A stretch of 38,007 nt of DNA from Cudoniella acicularis (Eukaryota > Ascomycota > Leotiomycetes > Helotiales > Helotiaceae): the NCBI GenBank assembly GCA_013054445.1, contig JAAMPI010000434.1, positions 1 through 38,007 of the forward strand. Direction: 5' to 3'. The notes beneath the pieces were generated by a model. It made no database searches and was not told the origin of the DNA. It worked only from the letters and a program-made list of their open reading frames with translations. Each line of letters begins with the position of its first letter. The first letter of the stretch is position 1. Below are positions 20,825 to 33,400 of this stretch, piece after piece. Position numbers and translations under genes: made by a program.

Positions 20825-21809
20825 TCACTCAGGCATACCCCCAAGCTCAATCTTGAACAAATACCCCTTCTCAATCTCTTCCTTTCTAGCAACCAATTCC
20901 TCCACATCCCAACTACAATTCAAATTCCTTCCGCTTAAAAACCCTGCTTTTTCGGAGCCAACAAGCCATACACAAAAAGCGCCGGGAAGCTCTATTGCCC
21001 CAATTTCATCAGTATATTTTCTCATCTACCAATTACAGTTCTCGCAAAAGATGAGAGGAAAAAGGGAGAGAAGCTCACCAATACCATCCCAAACCTCGGC
21101 AACGTACCCACTCTTCGTCGACATATCAGTCTTCACAATGCCAGGCATGACATTAAAGACCCTCACTGCCTTTCCGTCCTCCACCTCCCCAAACTCCCTC
21201 CCAAAATATTCCCCTACCTTCGCCACAGCCAATTTACTTGCGCTGTACACCGCGGCCCCCTTGAGATATTTCATATGTGCTGCTAAGCTGGTAATATTAA
21301 TAACCGTTTTCTCTGCCCTTTTCCCCTCTCCATTTTCCAACTCCGTCAACTTCATAAATGTCAGTGTGGTAACAAGCGGACCCTTAACATTAACCTCAAA
21401 AGCCCTCCAATAATTTTCCAAGTTTTCAAGTTCACATGGACCGCCTTTACACAGATACCCGGCGTTATTAACCAACACGTCAATTTTTCCCCATTTCCCT
21501 ATCACCTTTCTAAACGCCTCTCCAACTTCTTTGTGGTCTGCAACGTCGGCGATGTAGTACTCGACCGCAGTGTTTCCTTTGTTTTGGGGTGGAGAAAAAA
21601 GGAAAGAGCGAGTGGAGAGAAGGGTGGACTCGGTGCGTCCGAGGAGAATCACGGCGGTTGCTCCAGCAGAGACGAATGAACTGGCGATGGATCGACCGAT
21701 GCCAGTGCGGCGCGGTGATGAGGATGATTTTTCCAGCAGCAGATAGGGAGGGATTGGTGGGGTTAATGGGTGGTTAGATGGAATGATGGTGGGTTATGGT
21801 GAAAGACAT
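20825..21809 (-). pseudogene. Short-chain dehydrogenase/reductase, broken in the cofactor motif
   Basis: From the ATG at 21809 (MSFTITHHHSI, then TAA at 21774, then NPTNPSLSAAGKIILIT) the protein enters the Rossmann glycine motif. There two bases appear to be missing: CC-GCGCCGCAC stands where a T-G-x-G-T-G-I-G coding run would fit, and the frame resumes as TGIGRSIASSFVSAGATAVI. The rest is a normal SDR: DVLVNNAGY, INITSLAAH, the catalytic YSASK, and FNVMPGIVKTDMSTKSG. Intron 20992-21078 (GTGAGC...ACTGAT...ATAG) joins DGI to ELPGAFCVWLVGSEKAG, ending at the TGA at 20825. The TAA probably replaces CAA. Codon quality is good, so decay looks recent; one lesion might be an assembly error but not both. 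Confidence 0.75.
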
Positions 21810-22464
21810 ATTTGATTGATCGGTAGGAGCCAAGTAAATTGACGAAAAGAAGCTTCGAATATGAAAAGGTTCACGACAATGAAGTTCAGGTAACGATTAA
21901 TAGATGCGATGGAGATCGAACGGTTTATGATAAAGCATTGAAAAAAGAATGCAAATGAGGTATAAGTAGATAGTTTTGAAGAATTCAGTTCCGCTTGCGA
22001 AGCGGGGCTGCGGAGAAAAGGGAGGAGTTCCACTGTGGCTCCGCATTTGTTCTTCCGACTAATATTGAAGCCTGAACCTCTGTAAAAGTAGTTTATTGTT
22101 AATTACAAGAATAAAGTCGTGTAAAAGTAATCATGGGTCCTTCCTATAGGAATTTTTCAAAAATCATGGTTTTACTGTCTGCCTCCCTGGTGGAACTTGA
22201 TTGCTGGGCTGGGCGGAACTCAGCTTCCACCTCAACCTACGCTCCACCAAGGGCTAAGTAAAACGTAACGAGCTGCAAAATACGATATAATTATATATTT
22301 TGTGAGGTTGTCTTTAGGAAGCTCAATTCTATAACAAAAGATAAAGTAATTTAATTTTGAGATCGTTGGTGTTACGTTCACGGCTCACCAGCACCGCGAG
22401 TTCTTCTAATAAAGTTAATGTTGCTCATATCAGTAGCTCTTATTTATGGAGCTCAGGAGATTTA
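21810..22464. other. Intergenic boundary between degraded and intact blocks
   Basis: No gene seen. This 655-bp stretch separates the last broken gene from the intact multicopper oxidase. TATATTTTG and TTATTGTTAATTAC runs make it AT-rich, and it includes the oxidase 3' untranslated region. Confidence 0.4.
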
Positions 22465-24895
22465 TCATCTTTCCCCGTCGCAAAATCCACTAGCAATCTT
22501 TCTCCTTTCAAGATCATCTCCAAAAACTCCCGTCTCGTTCCCCAGAACCTGAAAAGCCATCGCCATTCCACTTGCATGATGCCACAGTATATGGCAGTGA
22601 AATAGCCAAATTCCTTCATTATCCGCCCAGAATCTAAGTACTACGTACCCTTTCGGTGGCACGTTGACTGTATCTCTTTTTGGAGGATTGACAAGATTAA
22701 GTGGGCCACATGGTGGCTCCGAGCTAGTAGATGTGAACGGGTTGTAGGTTTGAGGGATTGTGGTTTGCGTCTGGGAGCAAGTTGCGAGTACGAAGAATGA
22801 GAAGCCGTGCTGTGCGGAAATGGGTGTTAGAAACGACTTCAAGAAAGCGCTGAATTATGGAGGAGAAATAACCTACAAGATGGAAAGGATGTCCAGCAGT
22901 ATCCATGTTGTTGAGTATTATATCAACCCATTTTGGCGAATTACCAGTCCAGGGAACAAGTTGATTAGCGTCCCAGACTGAACGGTCGAGGGATATGAGT
23001 GGCTGGGGTGGGCTTTCTTGCGGGCGCCAGGATGTGCGGTTTATTCGGCCCATAGGCATGTTCATGTTTGTGGAGACGATGATTACGTTGGTATAGAGCA
23101 CAAATGTTTCATCAGCCGTAGTGGAAAGTGTTTGCGGCGAGAGGGGAGGGCCAGAGACAGTAGCGAGGTCAAGTGATATAAGCGTTTCCGGTTCGGAAAT
23201 TGAGACTGATCCGTCCCAGACAGGGTCTGAAGATGGCCCCAAAAATATGGGGAAAGATTGAGATGCGGTGAGCTTTAAGCTTCTCATGACGAAGTTTCTA
23301 TAGAATAATTAGTTGATTATCCATATTTCATTTCAATATGGCAGAGACTTACTCTTCATCAAGTGTCACAATCAGATTAGTTTCTAATATATTTTCCCCA
23401 AATTCGACGATGAGATCCATTCTTTGGCCTGGGTAAAGAATTCCAACGGCCTCAACCCCGTCAATCATGTTGCTGGCTCCAATTTGGTTTCCGCCATCAA
23501 TTTCGGTTGCAGTAATTTTCGACCCCGGTATGAAAATTGTGAGTCCTGCCAGTAAGCTAAAATTAAAGCATGAGTCAGCTTCAACTTTTTTTGTGCTGAA
23601 AAATATTAACATACCCTACGTTGATGACACGGAACCTATGTTTCTTTCCTTTCTCAAATTGTAATTGTGGCTTCTCCTTTGCCGTGCACTTCAAGTCACC
23701 CAATTCTGTCATTTTCGAGCAATTGAAAGAACCGATTCCGTTTACGAGAATGGAGTCTGGGACCGGCTATGAGTAACAAGTCAGCCTATCCCATAACAAA
23801 GTCGGGGGATGATGCTGTACCTCTGCGCCAGCACTTGACCACTAGACAGCATGTAATTAGTATTTTCCTATTATAGTAGGAAATGAATTCAAGCGGAAGA
23901 AAAGGGTCCATTTTTCTTTATGGAGAATGAGTACGAGTTGAGGAGGTGACGGGTTAATAGTAGGGAATAAAGTTGTGAACTGTTTGATTAATACTCACAT
24001 GAAGATATTTCTTCAACAGATCATTAGTATGGTGATGATACCAGTCCCCAATCATGAAGAGAATCTCATCGTCGTATTCGTGGAGATTCTGTTCACTTTC
24101 GGTCTCTATAAGCTGGTGGATAACCAATCCGCCATACAGACCGTCACCAGTCTGTTCATGGGAATGTGAATGATACCTATAATTAAATTTAACATAAGTA
24201 CTCGGAATAAATTGAATTTTAAGATATCATACCAGAATGTGCCCGCCTCGCTTTCCCCAATCTGAAATCTGTACGTGAAGTTTTTGTTTGCTGGGATGGG
24301 ACATTGTGTAATTCCAACTGTGCCGTCCATTTCATTTGCTCCTGCTTCAGCGTAAGCATGATACCAATTTCTGACAGAAATTGTAGGGCGATTGTATACC
24401 TTTCATCTCTAACCCATGCCAATGTATTGACACCCCCTCCGCGTCCGTTAACTTGTTCACCACTTCCACGACGATTGTGTCACCCGAGCGGGCCTCAATA
24501 ACAGGACCTGGGAATGCATCTTGACACGGAGTTAGTTAAATGACAAATTCACAGGAGATATAGCATCTACCATTAATAAGAAAGACGCGTTTATTAACTC
24601 CATCCGGAGCTCTCACGCCTGAAGTAATGACCCAATGGTGATATATTGTGGTTGGCTTTCGAGAAGAATGATCATGTGGGTGGAGGATTTGAGGTAGTGT
24701 GGGTGAATTCGGAATGTGAGGAGATGATGAGTGAATTGAGTGTTGAGAGTCTCCAACCGAAACGGGGCGTGAGAAGAATCTGTCAGGATATAAATTAAGT
24801 AGTAGGAAGCTTGCGACAAGAAGAAGTGAGGCCGCTGTTACAACGACAATTTTTTTAGCTCGTAACTGAAACGGCCCTTCAACTCTCAATTTCAT
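22465..24895 (-). CDS. Laccase-like multicopper oxidase, membrane-anchored
   Basis: Nine exons code for 624 aa: 24895-24571, 24519-24400, 24341-24233, 24176-23999, 23841-23821, 23766-23615, 23556-23353, 23297-22877 and 22809-22465. All eight introns have GT-AG ends and preserve frame. Multicopper oxidases couple one-electron oxidation of phenols, metals or pigment precursors to reduction of O2 to water. All copper ligand motifs are present: HWHG (H141, H143), WYHSH (H187, H189), HPFHLHG (506-512) and [12 protein letters not shown] (581-592), with C582 as type-1 ligand and M592 at the axial position. Residues about 15-33 ([20 protein letters not shown]) form an uncleaved-looking signal anchor, so the catalytic domain is probably extracytoplasmic. 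The substrate cannot be told. It diverges from the phospholipase C gene, with about 1.1 kb between starts. Confidence 0.93.
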
Positions 24896-26060
24896 GATCG
24901 CGAGACAATTGTCACAAAAACTTCAACGCTGTGTTACTGAAGTAGTGGAGAAGGATGGCCGCTCCCTGAATGAAGGCCGGGAGGCGGTTGGTATAAACTT
25001 ACAGCCTCACTGGTGTAGTCCTAAGCCATGAAGGATTAGCATCAGAGCTACAGACCTAAGCTATCGCCTACAAGCACCCATGGCTGCAGTCACTTCACAT
25101 CAACAATATGGTTTTAAAAATGACCAGGATAAAATGTTAAAAGGTCATACCTTCATCATAGTAGGGCTTTTTCCCGGTTGCCGAGTACCTGCAATAACTA
25201 TCCCACCTCGGGTAATTCCTATCCTATTGTTGGATGTGGCTTAATTCTGAACTTTGTTGCATTTCAAATTCAAGAAGCCGTCGACAGAAGTAGTCGTTCA
25301 AACCGTGTCCTTCGTTAAGTCATATTCACCCCGCTTTATGGCTATGTTTACCGCTTGAATCGGATAAACAAAATGTAAAAGCTCGCAGATATATTTGGCG
25401 CAATGGTAAATGGAATGCAGAATTTATCCAACCCCTCTTAGGAATTCACGTAATGATATCCCTTGTTTACGGGAATTCCGAACGCTGGGTGACCTGGGTG
25501 CATCTCTTTGTCTTATAAGACGACATTTGTGGCTCGTCTAGTGTAGAATGGTGACATTTGCCTAATTTTATCAATTCAGCCACCAATCGGGAATGCCTAG
25601 AAACCCACGCAGTCCACTGGTTTCAGCCAAGAAATAAAAAGCAATTCTTCGCCCCGTAGACTGTTGAAAAGTACGGCTCGTCTTCCATCATTCTGATCTC
25701 AGCAGTAAGCTAAAACTTCTTTTCTTTTATTCTTTCTTGGGGGGAATTTCTAAACGACATGTGTAGCGAGCGACATCTATAGCGTGTGTTGTTGGAAATC
25801 AAACAATAGGATTCACCTAGTCCACGCACAATTATTGAATCGATCGGCTGGTGCGATTTCTTTTGTGTATTGTATTTCTCTAATATAAAAACATTCAATT
25901 TCGAAGCCAAAGGCATTTATTTAATAAGCTAGTCTGAACCATGAGTAGCTCAACAGACTTATGGCTCGAGCCTCAAAATCTAACATCTCGACCCAAAGTA
26001 CTGGACTCCCCACGAATTGAAGACTGGATAAACGCAATTGCAAAATTTCCAATCTCAGCA
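24896..26060. promoter_or_regulatory. Divergent promoter region of the oxidase and phospholipase C
   Basis: No gene supported. TATAAAA at 25884-25890 lies 177 bp before the chosen phospholipase start. An in-frame ATG at 25941 with 40 open codons could extend that protein, but the extension is hydrophilic and lies so close to the TATA box that it may be largely untranslated leader. Confidence 0.45.
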
Positions 26061-28671
26061 ATGAAGGCAACAGGAATTGCTGTCGCCGTCGCTGGCACCA
26101 TCTCGATTCTGTTCACCATCTCTACATTTTTTACCCCCGCAGACGCAGGGTCTTTAGCAGATATTAAGCATGTTGTGATGATCATGTTTGAGAATAGATC
26201 TTTTGATCATGTATGTCCCCACTTTATCTTTACTCGCACTTCCACCGTTGAAAATCTAATTTCATCTTCAGTATTTCGGAACAATGGCAGGAGTTCGCGG
26301 ATTTTCGGATCCAAACGTGCAGGTCAATCCTACCACTGGCCATTCCACATTTGAACAGTGAGTTTAGTCTACCTTCAATGGCAACAGTCTCTCCTTGCAA
26401 AAGCTAATTTATATTTTCTTCGCTGTAAAGGCTGGTTGATTCAAGTCTCTCAAACAAAACTGATATTCTTCTTCCGTACTACTCCGCTTATCTCGGTGGA
26501 AATTGGACAAATGCTGCCCAATGCACTTACGGTGGTAGTAATGCCTGGAAGGAAAATCATGCAGCCTACAACGGGGGACTGAATGACCACTGGGCCTTGA
26601 ATAATACTCCGCAAAGTATGCAATATCATACCAGAGAAATTATCCCAGTTCACTTTGCAATCGCAGAAGCTTTTACGGTCGCAGACATGTACCAGGCGAG
26701 TTTTCTTTGATACAAGAGATTACCTTGAGGCTGACGTGAGATTTAGCAATCTGTAATGGCTTGTACCAATCCCAATCGAATTCAAGTACGCTTCATCTCG
26801 TTCGTCTCGTTTCTTATTTTCCACTGATCGAGGAAGCTGACATCTAGACATCGTAGTGGATGACTGGCTCTATCAATGTTCCCGGTGGACCTCAAAGCCC
26901 CGACAACGGCGGAACCGTCCTCCAAAACTCGGATGGTGCTCCTGGTAAGCCGACAAATTTCATCCCAAACTATCCATGAAGCCAATGTTGACATTTTCAG
27001 GCTGTGCCTCTGTTAACCCTCCAATTGATTGCTACCCCTTGAAATGGAAAACTGTAGCAGAGTACGCCGAGGATGCAAATGTAACCTGGCAGGTGTATCA
27101 AGACAATTTTGATTATGCCGGTGGCGAAGATCTTTTGACAGACTTCCAAACTTTCCAGCAGGCGAAACCGGGCAATCCACTCTACTACCGTGGAGTATCG
27201 TTCAACAATAACAATACCCTCGACGCATTTTTTGCCCAAGCGAAGAATGGAACGCTCCCACAGGTCAGTTGGCTTGTTGTGGAACAGGCTTTGAGCGAAC
27301 ACCCTCCTTGGATGCCCCAAAATGGTGCATGGTTGCAGAGGCAGGTTGTGGAGGCAGTCATGTCTGGGGAATCTTGGAAGGATACGGTACTAATGATATC
27401 ATACGAGGGTATGTTTCTATTCTACTATTAATCTTCGAAACTAATACGCAAATAGAGGAAGGTGGCTGGTACGATCATGTCACACCTTATCATTCTCCGT
27501 ATGGTTTCCCAACTTCACCTTTCTGCATCAAAAGCATTTGAAAACTAATTTGCTCTTGCTTTTAGACAAGGAACACCAGGTGAATGGATGCAAGACCCGT
27601 ATGGAAATTTCGGATACACTTTTGCTGGACCTGGTGCGAACATAAATCACCTCTTTCGGTATATCGAAAGCTGATTCTTACAGGTTCTCGTGTTCCTTTC
27701 ACTATAATTTCACCTTGGACCCGGGGTGGCAAGGTTTTCACTGAGCATGCTGACCATACATCGCAAAGTAAGATTCTTGCTAGCACTTCCCTAATATTTA
27801 CCGTTTACTGACTTTAAGTAGTTCTATTCGTTGGTAAGTTCAACAAAATCTTTGCACCAAGGTTGCAAAACTGAGATAATTTCTAGAACAAGTTCTTCAA
27901 GCAAATGGCTACAATTTTCAAACTGGTAAGTGATGCCGTTCATAAATCCAAGAAACTGCTAACAACAGACTCAGAACAAATTTCGGCCTGGCGTAGGGAG
28001 CACATGTCAAACCTCGTGAATGCGTTCGACTTTGAAAACGTAAGTTCATCCTCGCCATCTACTTTCGAGAACGGAAGCTAATAATCCAGCCTGATTTCTC
28101 GATTCCGAACCTTCCTAATATAACCACGCCCGGAAAAGACTCATCCGGAAACTACAACGACATAACTATCTGCCGAGCCGACTACCCACAACTAGCCCCT
28201 ATCCCATATGGCATCCAAGGGACAAATGCAAGCAAAGTTCATCTCCTTTCTGAACAAGGCTTCAAACGTGTGCGTGGAGCTCTGACCGAAGGCCGTTACT
28301 TGACCTTTGAGTTCAACGGCTATGCTCTCAGTGCTCTCACCAACCAGTCAGGTTCCACAAGCGAGTTGGTAGCAGGGGAGGCAACCACATCTCACAATGA
28401 TATTCGTCAGCGATGGGTTATCCACGAGGTGGAAGAGGGAGGCACACAATTCAACATCTCCAGCGCTGTTGATGGGAAATGGATAGGTCAACACAAGCAT
28501 CTAAGCTCTGAAGTGAGTGGGGCAGCAACCTTTACGATTGATTTCACGAGCGGGCAGGGGTATACTTTGAAGAGGAACAATAGCACTTTTCTATCTATTG
28601 AGCGCGGAGGTGTGGCCACCAGTCCCAATCCGGTGACCTTCGATGTATTTAGTGTTACTTACAGTACTTGA
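26061..28671 (+). CDS. Secreted phospholipase C (phosphoesterase family)
   Basis: Thirteen exons code for 637 aa: 26061-26210, 26272-26357, 26446-26695, 26747-26785, 26857-26944, 27001-27408, 27456-27498, 27566-27633, 27684-27767, 27822-27833, 27887-27925, 27975-28039 and 28090-28671. The enzyme cleaves the phosphate-headgroup ester of phospholipids such as phosphatidylcholine. The start was chosen at MKATGIAVAVAGTISILFTI, a clean secretion signal; in-frame M at 25941 is the alternative. Family motifs are IKHVVMIMFENRSFDHYFGT (residues about 35-54), PVHFAIAEAFTVADMYQ, TNPNR, EEEGGWYDHVTPYHSPQGTP and IISPWTRGGKVFTEHADHTS. The C-terminal 170 residues resemble the extra domain of non-haemolytic PLCs. 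Intron 3 (26696-26746) starts GCGAGT, a GC-AG intron, and exon 10 is only 12 nt. No stops; the gene looks functional. Confidence 0.92.
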
Positions 28672-30210
28672 GGAAGGCCAAAAAGGTGAGGGAGACCTTG
28701 CAGAACTGGCGATTGTAGTCAGAAAATCTTGGGCTGGCCGGCTGCTTGGGGAAAACCATTATGGCAAATTAGATTTGGGGCTAAATTATTAGCAGGATTG
28801 CACACAAGTGCAAAAAGAAAAAAGATCTGGCACACTATTAATTTCATTGGTGCAACGACCCAGGTGGTGTATTCTGTCAAAATTTGGATAGTGGGTCTCA
28901 TTTGTGAATCAAGAAATCATATCTCGTAACTGCAATGGCTGTTTCTGTTCTTCCAGCGACAACCTACCTAGCACGTCCCCCCTTTTTCCATCGCTTAGCT
29001 CTATACACCCTTAGTATTTAAATCCATAGTGCGCATGCACACTCTTGATTCAACCTGCACATTAAGATCAAACGATATTTTTAAGTATGGTAGGTCACTT
29101 TTATATAAGCGCATCAACCTCTAAATCCTTAACTGATTAAACACGTTTAGAAATGAAGATCGCGCTTCAGGGGTGAGGTAGGAGGGCACTTTACTGTTCA
29201 CTAATTATGTTGGCGCGCGCGATATAGTGAATGGCCGCTGTAATCGAGTCGCTCCGGTGCGCCTGTTACTCGTTACGAATTAGCGATCAGAAGCTTGTAG
29301 GCCCCTATAATTTCATGAAGACACTCTCGTGTTTTCGCCAGTCAATTATCGTAATATATTGTCATACAACCAACACAACTTATACGACTGCTGCCATCAC
29401 GTATTGTCCTTCTCAAATAGTTATTTGAGCGAAATGCACTTCAACATTAATTGTTGTGGTCCAGAAATCGCGATTCCTTGGCCTCGATTGAGGTCAGGGG
29501 TCAAGCGAGGTGAAAGGGGTTGCAAGTACGGCAAAGGGGGGCCAAAATACAGGGTTGAGAGTTCTTGTCGAAAAGTAGGTTTCAGCTCTTTTAGTAAGAT
29601 CGAAAATGCATCGTGAAAGAGACGAGCCTCGATGTTGGAAGAAAGATCATCGCGATGCTAAGGGAATCGGAACACCGGGGTTCCACCGAAAGCGCTGCTG
29701 TGCCACCGCTGTGCCATGGCCGTGGCACTGTCAGTGGGGTTTCCTCGGTCTTTTCCGATCGCTCAGGGACGTCAACTATCACGAAAATTACACGTCGCGG
29801 GTTCTATTAAAAATAAATCTAGTAACTAAGGAGGCCTTCTCTCCCTTCGGGATTGGTTTTACAACATTTAAAAACAGAAAGTAAAATCAGCTCGCATATG
29901 CCGAATCGATATTCTCTGGAGGAATATCCAGGTGGTTCTTTTATCGATCCTTCGATCAAGCTTCTAGTGCCAGCAAGGTACAACGGCTTGCAGCGCGCCT
30001 CGGATGCAACTGGAGTCACCTCCCTATCTTGGATAGCGTATACGCCGCCCATCAATAAACCGGGCTTCTGTACCAACCATCCTCACCACTAATGCAGGAG
30101 TGGGGTTGCGAGTAATTTCTGGGTCCATCTTTCCTCCTGAATCGTCAAGTTGGTTTTCCAGCTTCTTATTACTCCATGTTGCCCCTCCAATGCCCGTTGA
30201 TAAGACCATC

Positions 30211-30216
30211 CACGTG
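30211..30216. promoter_or_regulatory. CACGTG E-box, candidate phosphate-regulator site
   Basis: CACGTG lies 240 bp upstream of the phosphatase ATG. This hexamer is the core site of Pho4/NUC-1-type bHLH activators that switch on phosphatase genes in phosphate starvation. It also occurs at about 3559, 15620 and 19907, so one match is only suggestive. Confidence 0.4.
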
Positions 30217-30321
30217 CGGCTGTCTATGCAGATGTGCTCGGCATGGACCGCGAGATTGGAGTCGCACCGGCGATCCAAACATGGGGCACGACACTTCCTT
30301 GTCGATTTCAATTCGAGTAGT

Positions 30322-30327
30322 TATAAA
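30322..30327 (+). promoter_or_regulatory. TATA box of the acid phosphatase gene
   Basis: TATAAA in the context GTTATAAATGCC lies 129 bp before the ATG at 30456, a usual distance for filamentous fungi. Confidence 0.45.
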
Positions 30328-30455
30328 TGCCAAAGCCCGGCTTCTGCGATGAAGCGCGTCTGCAGCCTGCTTGACTTCTCGCCGTCGTTGTTCTTAGTCC
30401 TACCTACCCAGTGCCTCTCGTTTACTTCCTGGGAATCAACAAACCAGAACGGAAT

Positions 30456-33400
30456 ATGAAGGTGTTTACAACTATCGCGCTCCTTGGAGTGGCTGTCCAG
30501 GCTGTCCCAGTGGTTGATGAATCGTATCCTTACACGGGTCCCGCAGTGCCTGTCGGCGATGTAAGGACAATTGCATTCTTTTTATTTCCCCCCTCTCTCC
30601 AGAATTGATTTGCGATTTCATATATTTCCAAAAGCAGCTGGAAGCGGAAGTCTTCGCCCATTTACTTGAACCATATTTTAGAGAAAAGAATGCTAACATA
30701 TAACCTATAGTGGGTTGATCCAACCATCAATGGCAATGGAAAAGGGTTCCCACGCCTTGTAGAACCTCCGGCGGTCCAGCCAGCAACATCCAACCCCTCG
30801 AATAACATCAATGTTATTGCTTTGTCATATATCCCGCAGGGCATTAACATCCACTATCAGACTCCCTTCGGTCTGGGTGTGGCTCCGTCCATTCAATGGG
30901 GGAAATCCCTCACGGCTCTGGACCAGCAAGCCACTGGATTCTCTCACACGTACGTATTTTAAATTTAAATTTAACCCTGGCTCATTATACCACAATTAAA
31001 GTGAAAGAAAACACGAAATGCTGACTTGAATGACTTGATCCAGTTACGACCGTACTCCGCCCTGCTCCTTGGTCGCTGCTGTGACGCAGTGTAGTCAATT
31101 CTACCACGAAGTCCAGATTTCGGATTTAAGCCCGGATACTACATACTACTACCAGATCTCTGCTGCTAATGGCACTACTGCTTCAGATGTCCTAAGTTTT
31201 ACCACAGCGCGTGAAGCAGGCAACACCAAGGAGTTCACTCTCGGCGTTCTCAATGACATGGGTTATACCAATGCTGCAGGCACATACAAGCAACTTCTCC
31301 AGGCTGTCGATGAAGGTATGGCGTTCGCATGGCACGGTGGTGACTTGAGTTACGCGGACGATTGGTATTCTGGAATCCTTCCTTGCGAAGACGATTGGCC
31401 TGTCTGCTACAATGGTACCTCTACTGAGCTTCCTGGCAACTTTCCAATTCCGGCCGAGTATGAAGTCCCGCTCCCCGCTGGCGAAATTGCAAATCAAGGT
31501 GGTCCACAGGGTGGTGACATGAGCGTTCTTTACGAATCCAATTGGGACCTTTGGCAGCAATGGATTGTCAATATTACCGCCAAAGTCCCATACATGGTCC
31601 TCCCTGGAAACCATGAGGCGACATGCAGCGAATTTGATGGGCCCGGAAACGTCTTGACTGCTTACCTGAATAAAAACATCACAAATGGTACTGCTGCTAA
31701 ATCTGACCTCACGTATTACAGTTGTCCGCCATCACAGAGGTAGAGGTTTCCCTGCAGCGTTGAAAAATACAATTTTCCGAACGAAAATCACTAACAATAA
31801 CCGCAGAAATTTCACAGCCTACCAGCACCGTTTCCAAATGCTGGGAGAAAAGACAGGTGGTGTCGGCAACATGTGGTACTCTTTCGACTACGGCTTGGCC
31901 CATTTCGTCTCGCTCGACGGAGAGACCGACTTCGCCAATAGTCCAGAATACCCTTTTGCTCGCGATGTCACAGGCAACGAGACCAAACCCACCGAAGAGC
32001 AAACCTACGTGACTGATAGCGGGCCATTTGGTAAAGTGGGCAATTACAAAGACACCAAGACCTATGAGCAGTACCAGTGGCTGGCCAAAGATCTCGCCAA
32101 CGTCGACCGCACCAAGACCCCGTGGATCATTGCTATGACCCATCGTCCCATGTATAGCTCGCAAGTTTCCTCCTACCAAGCAGATGTTCGCGCTGCTTTT
32201 GAAGCCCTGTTGCTGCAATATGGCGTCGATGCTTATCTTTCAGGGTATGTTTCTTGACTCACTTTTCCATTTTGACTTTTTCTTTTATCCTCTCGGGGTA
32301 CTTCCATACTCATATCTACTCTTTAGTCACATTCATTGGTATGAGCGTTTGTGGCCTTTGACTGGAAACGGTTCCATAGACGCCTCTTCCATCCTCAATA
32401 ATAACACCTACTACACCAACCCCGGTGTATCCATGACACACATTATCAATGGCATGGCCGGCAATATTGAGAGCCACAGTACACTCTCAGAGGGCGAGTC
32501 GACCTTACCCATCACTGCTTTCCTGGACTTCCAACACTACGGATTCAACAAAATAAAAGTCAATGCTACAGCCCTGACATTCTCTTTCATCCTCGGACAG
32601 GATGGATCCGTCATGGATAAACTCACATTGCTAAAGCGAAAGTCCTCTGGAACTGGCAACTCTACCTCCTCCTCCTCCTCGAGTGCCACTGCGTCTTCTA
32701 CGAGCGGAACTGCTTCGGCCAATGGAACCGCATCCGCCACTATCACCACTTCCTGGACCAACGGAACAAGCTTATCTCCTAGCAGCACTTCCAGCGTAGT
32801 CTATTCCACCATTTCCAGTCCTGTTGTTACAGATTCTTCTACCAATGGAATCGCATCTACTTCTGTCGCTTCTTCTGGGGTTGTCGCTACCAGCGTTCCT
32901 CCAACCAATACTCCTGGTGTAACCTACACCACAGAGGTTGTCACGGCATACACCACCGTTTGTCCTGGTGCCACAATTTTCACCCAGGGCAGCAGCACTT
33001 ACACCGTCACCGAGGTCAGCTTCTACCTAATGCGAGATTCTTCCCATTTTTAAACTAATTTATGAATCTAGGCCACGACTTTAACAATCACCAACTGCCC
33101 ATGCACTCTCACCTACATTGTGAGCAGCACGTCAGCGTAAGTCCCTTTGGCTCATCCAAATTCCACATTTCACAATCTAAATCACAATTTTAGCACACCT
33201 CTCAGCACCGCAATCCCAGCCACATATTCGGTCTCCGGCTCTGGAGCCTTAGCAATCTCAAGCAACATCCAAGTCCCCTCTTCTCCATCACCGACCTCAA
33301 TCAGCCCCGCAACCTCCGCAATCCTCAGTTTGGCGAGTCCAGGAACTTCTAATGTCGCCAGTAGTATCGTGGCCGGTTCTTCACCAGTTCCCGTCTCCGC

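Larger units (their letters stand above)
28672..30455. other. Long intergenic region upstream of the acid phosphatase
   Basis: No gene supported in about 1.8 kb. Open frames at 29231-30092 are short, overlapping and without domains. The last 300 bp act as the phosphatase promoter: see CACGTG at 30211 and TATAAA at 30322. GTGCCATGGCCGTGGCAC near 29710 is an imperfect hairpin with 6-bp arms of no clear role. Confidence 0.4.

Noticed and set aside
24900..26060. Tightly coupled oxidase-phospholipase gene pair under one regulator
   Set aside because: The genes diverge over about 1.1 kb with no shared palindrome or repeated motif seen; co-regulation cannot be claimed.
29705..29740. Hairpin GTGCCATGGCCGTGGCAC as a terminator or recombination site
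   Set aside because: Arms are only 6 bp, no flanking T-run or repeat copies; chance palindrome.
29231..30311. Several overlapping open frames upstream of the phosphatase
   Set aside because: Short, mutually overlapping on both strands, no splice signals or family resemblance.
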